Position numbers and translations under genes: made by a program. From contig NC_016609.1 in assembly GCF_000246855.1 (NCBI RefSeq), positions 6,212,744-6,276,743 of the forward strand: DNA of 64,000 bases. The letters are read 5' to 3'. How positions within the stretch are numbered: the stretch's first letter is position 1; each line of letters begins with the position of its first letter. Positions 62,401 to 64,000 of this stretch are shown here, one piece after another. The notes beneath the pieces are model-generated. The model searched no databases and was not told where the DNA came from. It saw only the letters and a list, made by a program, of their open reading frames with translations. Source of the stretch: Niastella koreensis GR20-10 (lineage in GTDB: Bacteria; Bacteroidota; Bacteroidia; Chitinophagales; Chitinophagaceae).

Positions 62401-62676
62401 ATCGGGTTAAAAGTATTAGCGTGGTTAGGCCCAAACCGTCCCTGGTCAACAATCCAAAGCGGGTTGAGGGCGTTAAAATACAAAAAGGAATTAAATATTG
62501 GAATGTTCCTTTTGTTGATAGAAAGAAAACCGGAAATTAGCAAGGAAACTAGGGAGGAAAGCTTGACGAAGCCATAGATTTGCAATTGTAAGCGAAAGTT
62601 ACAATCAATTTATTCTCCTCACATGTTAATTTGTTATTAAAGTGCTATTGCCACGTGAACAGGTGAACTAACACAC

Positions 62677-64000
62677 ATGAAAACCCCAGACAGAAAAGCC
62701 ATACAGCAATTTCTTAACCGTATAATAACCTGGCGCCCACGCCACCGTTATACCCAGATAGTCTATAAATGGAGTAAACGCCTGCTGCTTACTGTTTTTA
62801 TTGCTATTATTTTATTCTTCGCACTTAACTGGGTATTCCCGGTTCCCGATAACATCGAATATTCAACTATTATCACCGATAGCAAAGGCGAGGTACTGCA
62901 TGCCTTTCTTACCAAAGATGAGAAATGGCGGATGAAAACTGAGCTGGAAGAAATATCACCGCTGTTGCGCAAAACTATTATCGAAAAAGAAGACAAGTAC
63001 TTTTACCGCCATCCCGGCATCAATGCCATGGCCATTGGCCGTGCTTTTTTTAAAAACATCTTTCGCTGGAAGCGCACCTCCGGCGCCTCTACCATCACCA
63101 TGCAGGTGGCCCGCGCGCTGGAACCAAAACGAAGAACGTATTTTAATAAGGTGGTTGAAATGTTCCGCGCGCTGCAACTGGAACACAAATACACCAAGAA
63201 TGAAATATTACAATTATACCTGAACCTGGTACCCTATGGTGGTAACATTGAAGGCGTAAAATCGGCTTCTATTCTTTATTTCAAAAAGAATCCCGATCAC
63301 CTGTCCCTGGCCGAGATCACCGCCCTCTCTATTATTCCTAACCGGCCATCGTCGCTGGTAATGGGCAAACACAACGATCGTATTGTGCAGGAACGCAACC
63401 GCTGGTTGCAACAGTTTGCGAACGACAAAGTGTTCACCCAAAAAGAAATTGCCGATGCATTAAGCGAACCGCTTACTGCTACTCGGGGTACCGTTCCACA
63501 ATTGATCCCTCACCTGGCCTGGAAACTGAAACAACAGGGCGGTGATATCATTAAAACAAATATTGAACTGAATACCCAGTTAAAGACCGAAAAACTGGTA
63601 GCAGATTATTCGCGTATTCTCACCCTGAAAAACATTCGCAATGCTGCGGTGATCATCATCGATAACCAAACGCACAATGTAATTACGTATGTAGGGTCGG
63701 CCAATTTCACCGATACCATCGATGCAGGGCAGGTAAATGGCGCTCATGCCATCCGCCAGCCCGGCAGTACCCTGAAACCTTTGTTATACGGGCTTTGTAT
63801 CGATGAAGGATTGATGACACCCAAAGCCATCATCACCGATGTGGCCGTAAACTATGGCGGTTATGCGCCCGAGAATTACGACAAACAATTCAACGGGTAT
63901 GTAACCATGGAATATGCGCTGGAACATTCCCTGAACATTCCGGCAGTTAAAAGTTTGCAGTCGCTTGGCAAGGACCAGTTTATTGATAAGCTGGGCGCCT
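62677..64000 (+). CDS. pbpC: Penicillin-binding protein 1C, N-terminal part (3' truncated by window)
   Basis: The frame is open from ATG 62677 to the window end, giving 441 residues. A membrane anchor lies at about 36-56. The glycosyltransferase-51 domain shows IIEKEDKYFYRHPGIN with the catalytic Glu, SGASTITMQVARAL, and LYLNLVPYGGNIEGVKSAS. The transpeptidase domain begins near residue 300 and includes the active-site motif RQPGSTLKPLLYG, where Ser and Lys form SxxK. The later SxN and KTG motifs lie outside the window. It polymerises and cross-links peptidoglycan, and in this family it is usually paired with an alpha-2-macroglobulin gene. Confidence 0.95.
   Translation, partial: MKTPDRKAIQQFLNRIITWRPRHRYTQIVYKWSKRLLLTVFIAIILFFALNWVFPVPDNIEYSTIITDSKGEVLHAFLTKDEKWRMKTELEEISPLLRKTIIEKEDKYFYRHPGINAMAIGRAFFKNIFRWKRTSGASTITMQVARALEPKRRTYFNKVVEMFRALQLEHKYTKNEILQLYLNLVPYGGNIEGVKSASILYFKKNPDHLSLAEITALSIIPNRPSSLVMGKHNDRIVQERNRWLQQFANDKVFTQKEIADALSEPLTATRGTVPQLIPHLAWKLKQQGGDIIKTNIELNTQLKTEKLVADYSRILTLKNIRNAAVIIIDNQTHNVITYVGSANFTDTIDAGQVNGAHAIRQPGSTLKPLLYGLCIDEGLMTPKAIITDVAVNYGGYAPENYDKQFNGYVTMEYALEHSLNIPAVKSLQSLGKDQFIDKLGA

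Overview
The window looks like chromosomal DNA of a Gram-negative Bacteroidota, most likely of the Chitinophagaceae/Chitinophaga-Niastella type. The signs are a SusC/SusD pair, T9SS-type C-terminal sorting domains, TAnnTTTG/TTTG promoter elements in place of E. coli-type ones, no clear Shine-Dalgarno sequences, M14 peptidases, DUF2339 and TapB-like proteins. The family assignment is inference; the phylum is well supported. No phage, integrase, transposase or CRISPR array was seen. The DNA is mostly housekeeping and envelope genes in short operons.

Layout. 0-2 kb: end of a SusC-like TonB-dependent receptor, then its SusD-like lipoprotein. 1.9-4 kb: an orphan TIR-domain protein, a gene-poor stretch with a period-21 repeat, and a tRNA-Gln(CUG) with its own promoter and terminator. 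4.1-6.7 kb: an ECF sigma factor, a small membrane protein, a Spy/CpxP-like protein and a TapB-like secreted protein. 6.8-12.9 kb: a six-gene minus-strand nucleotide-sugar cluster (DegT aminotransferase, ugd, UDP-xylose synthase, rfbB, rfbC, rfbD) behind a good promoter. 13-17.7 kb: Kdo transferase, a low-complexity hypothetical protein, thymidine kinase and ccmBCD. 17.8-31.6 kb: glutamate dehydrogenase, DUF2339, an HsdR_N-like protein, AMP nucleosidase, an M14 peptidase, S20, 2-oxoglutarate dehydrogenase E1/E2 and an RsmB-like methyltransferase. 31.6-50 kb: a T9SS subtilase with a lipoprotein, mnmA, a second M14 peptidase, ssb, an L,D-transpeptidase-like protein, Gfo/Idh and Ldh oxidoreductases, a 14-repeat YCF48 propeller protein, aspartate kinase, an esterase and queA. 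50-64 kb: a very long TraB/GumN protein, DUF1415, a double ABC ATPase, and a lipoprotein alpha-2-macroglobulin divergent from a PBP1C gene cut by the window end.

The most striking signal is not a gene. At least 27 short loci, nearly all intergenic, are degenerate tandem runs of 7-bp or 8-bp words. Different loci use different words, but the unit length is constant and some words recur across the window (NNRTYAAC, GTGATAAT, GGCARAC, GAGTAGT, NRGCTTG). Two such heptamer runs lie in frame inside the Kdo transferase gene. A separate element related to CTTCRACTCCGCTCAGG lies inside the RsmB-like methyltransferase gene and forms a 21-bp perfect inverted repeat at 50.2 kb. A third class is short palindromes of the CCCGAT/ATCGGG type, several serving as terminator stems. 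Together they suggest a repeat-generating process that shapes spacers and sometimes enters essential genes.
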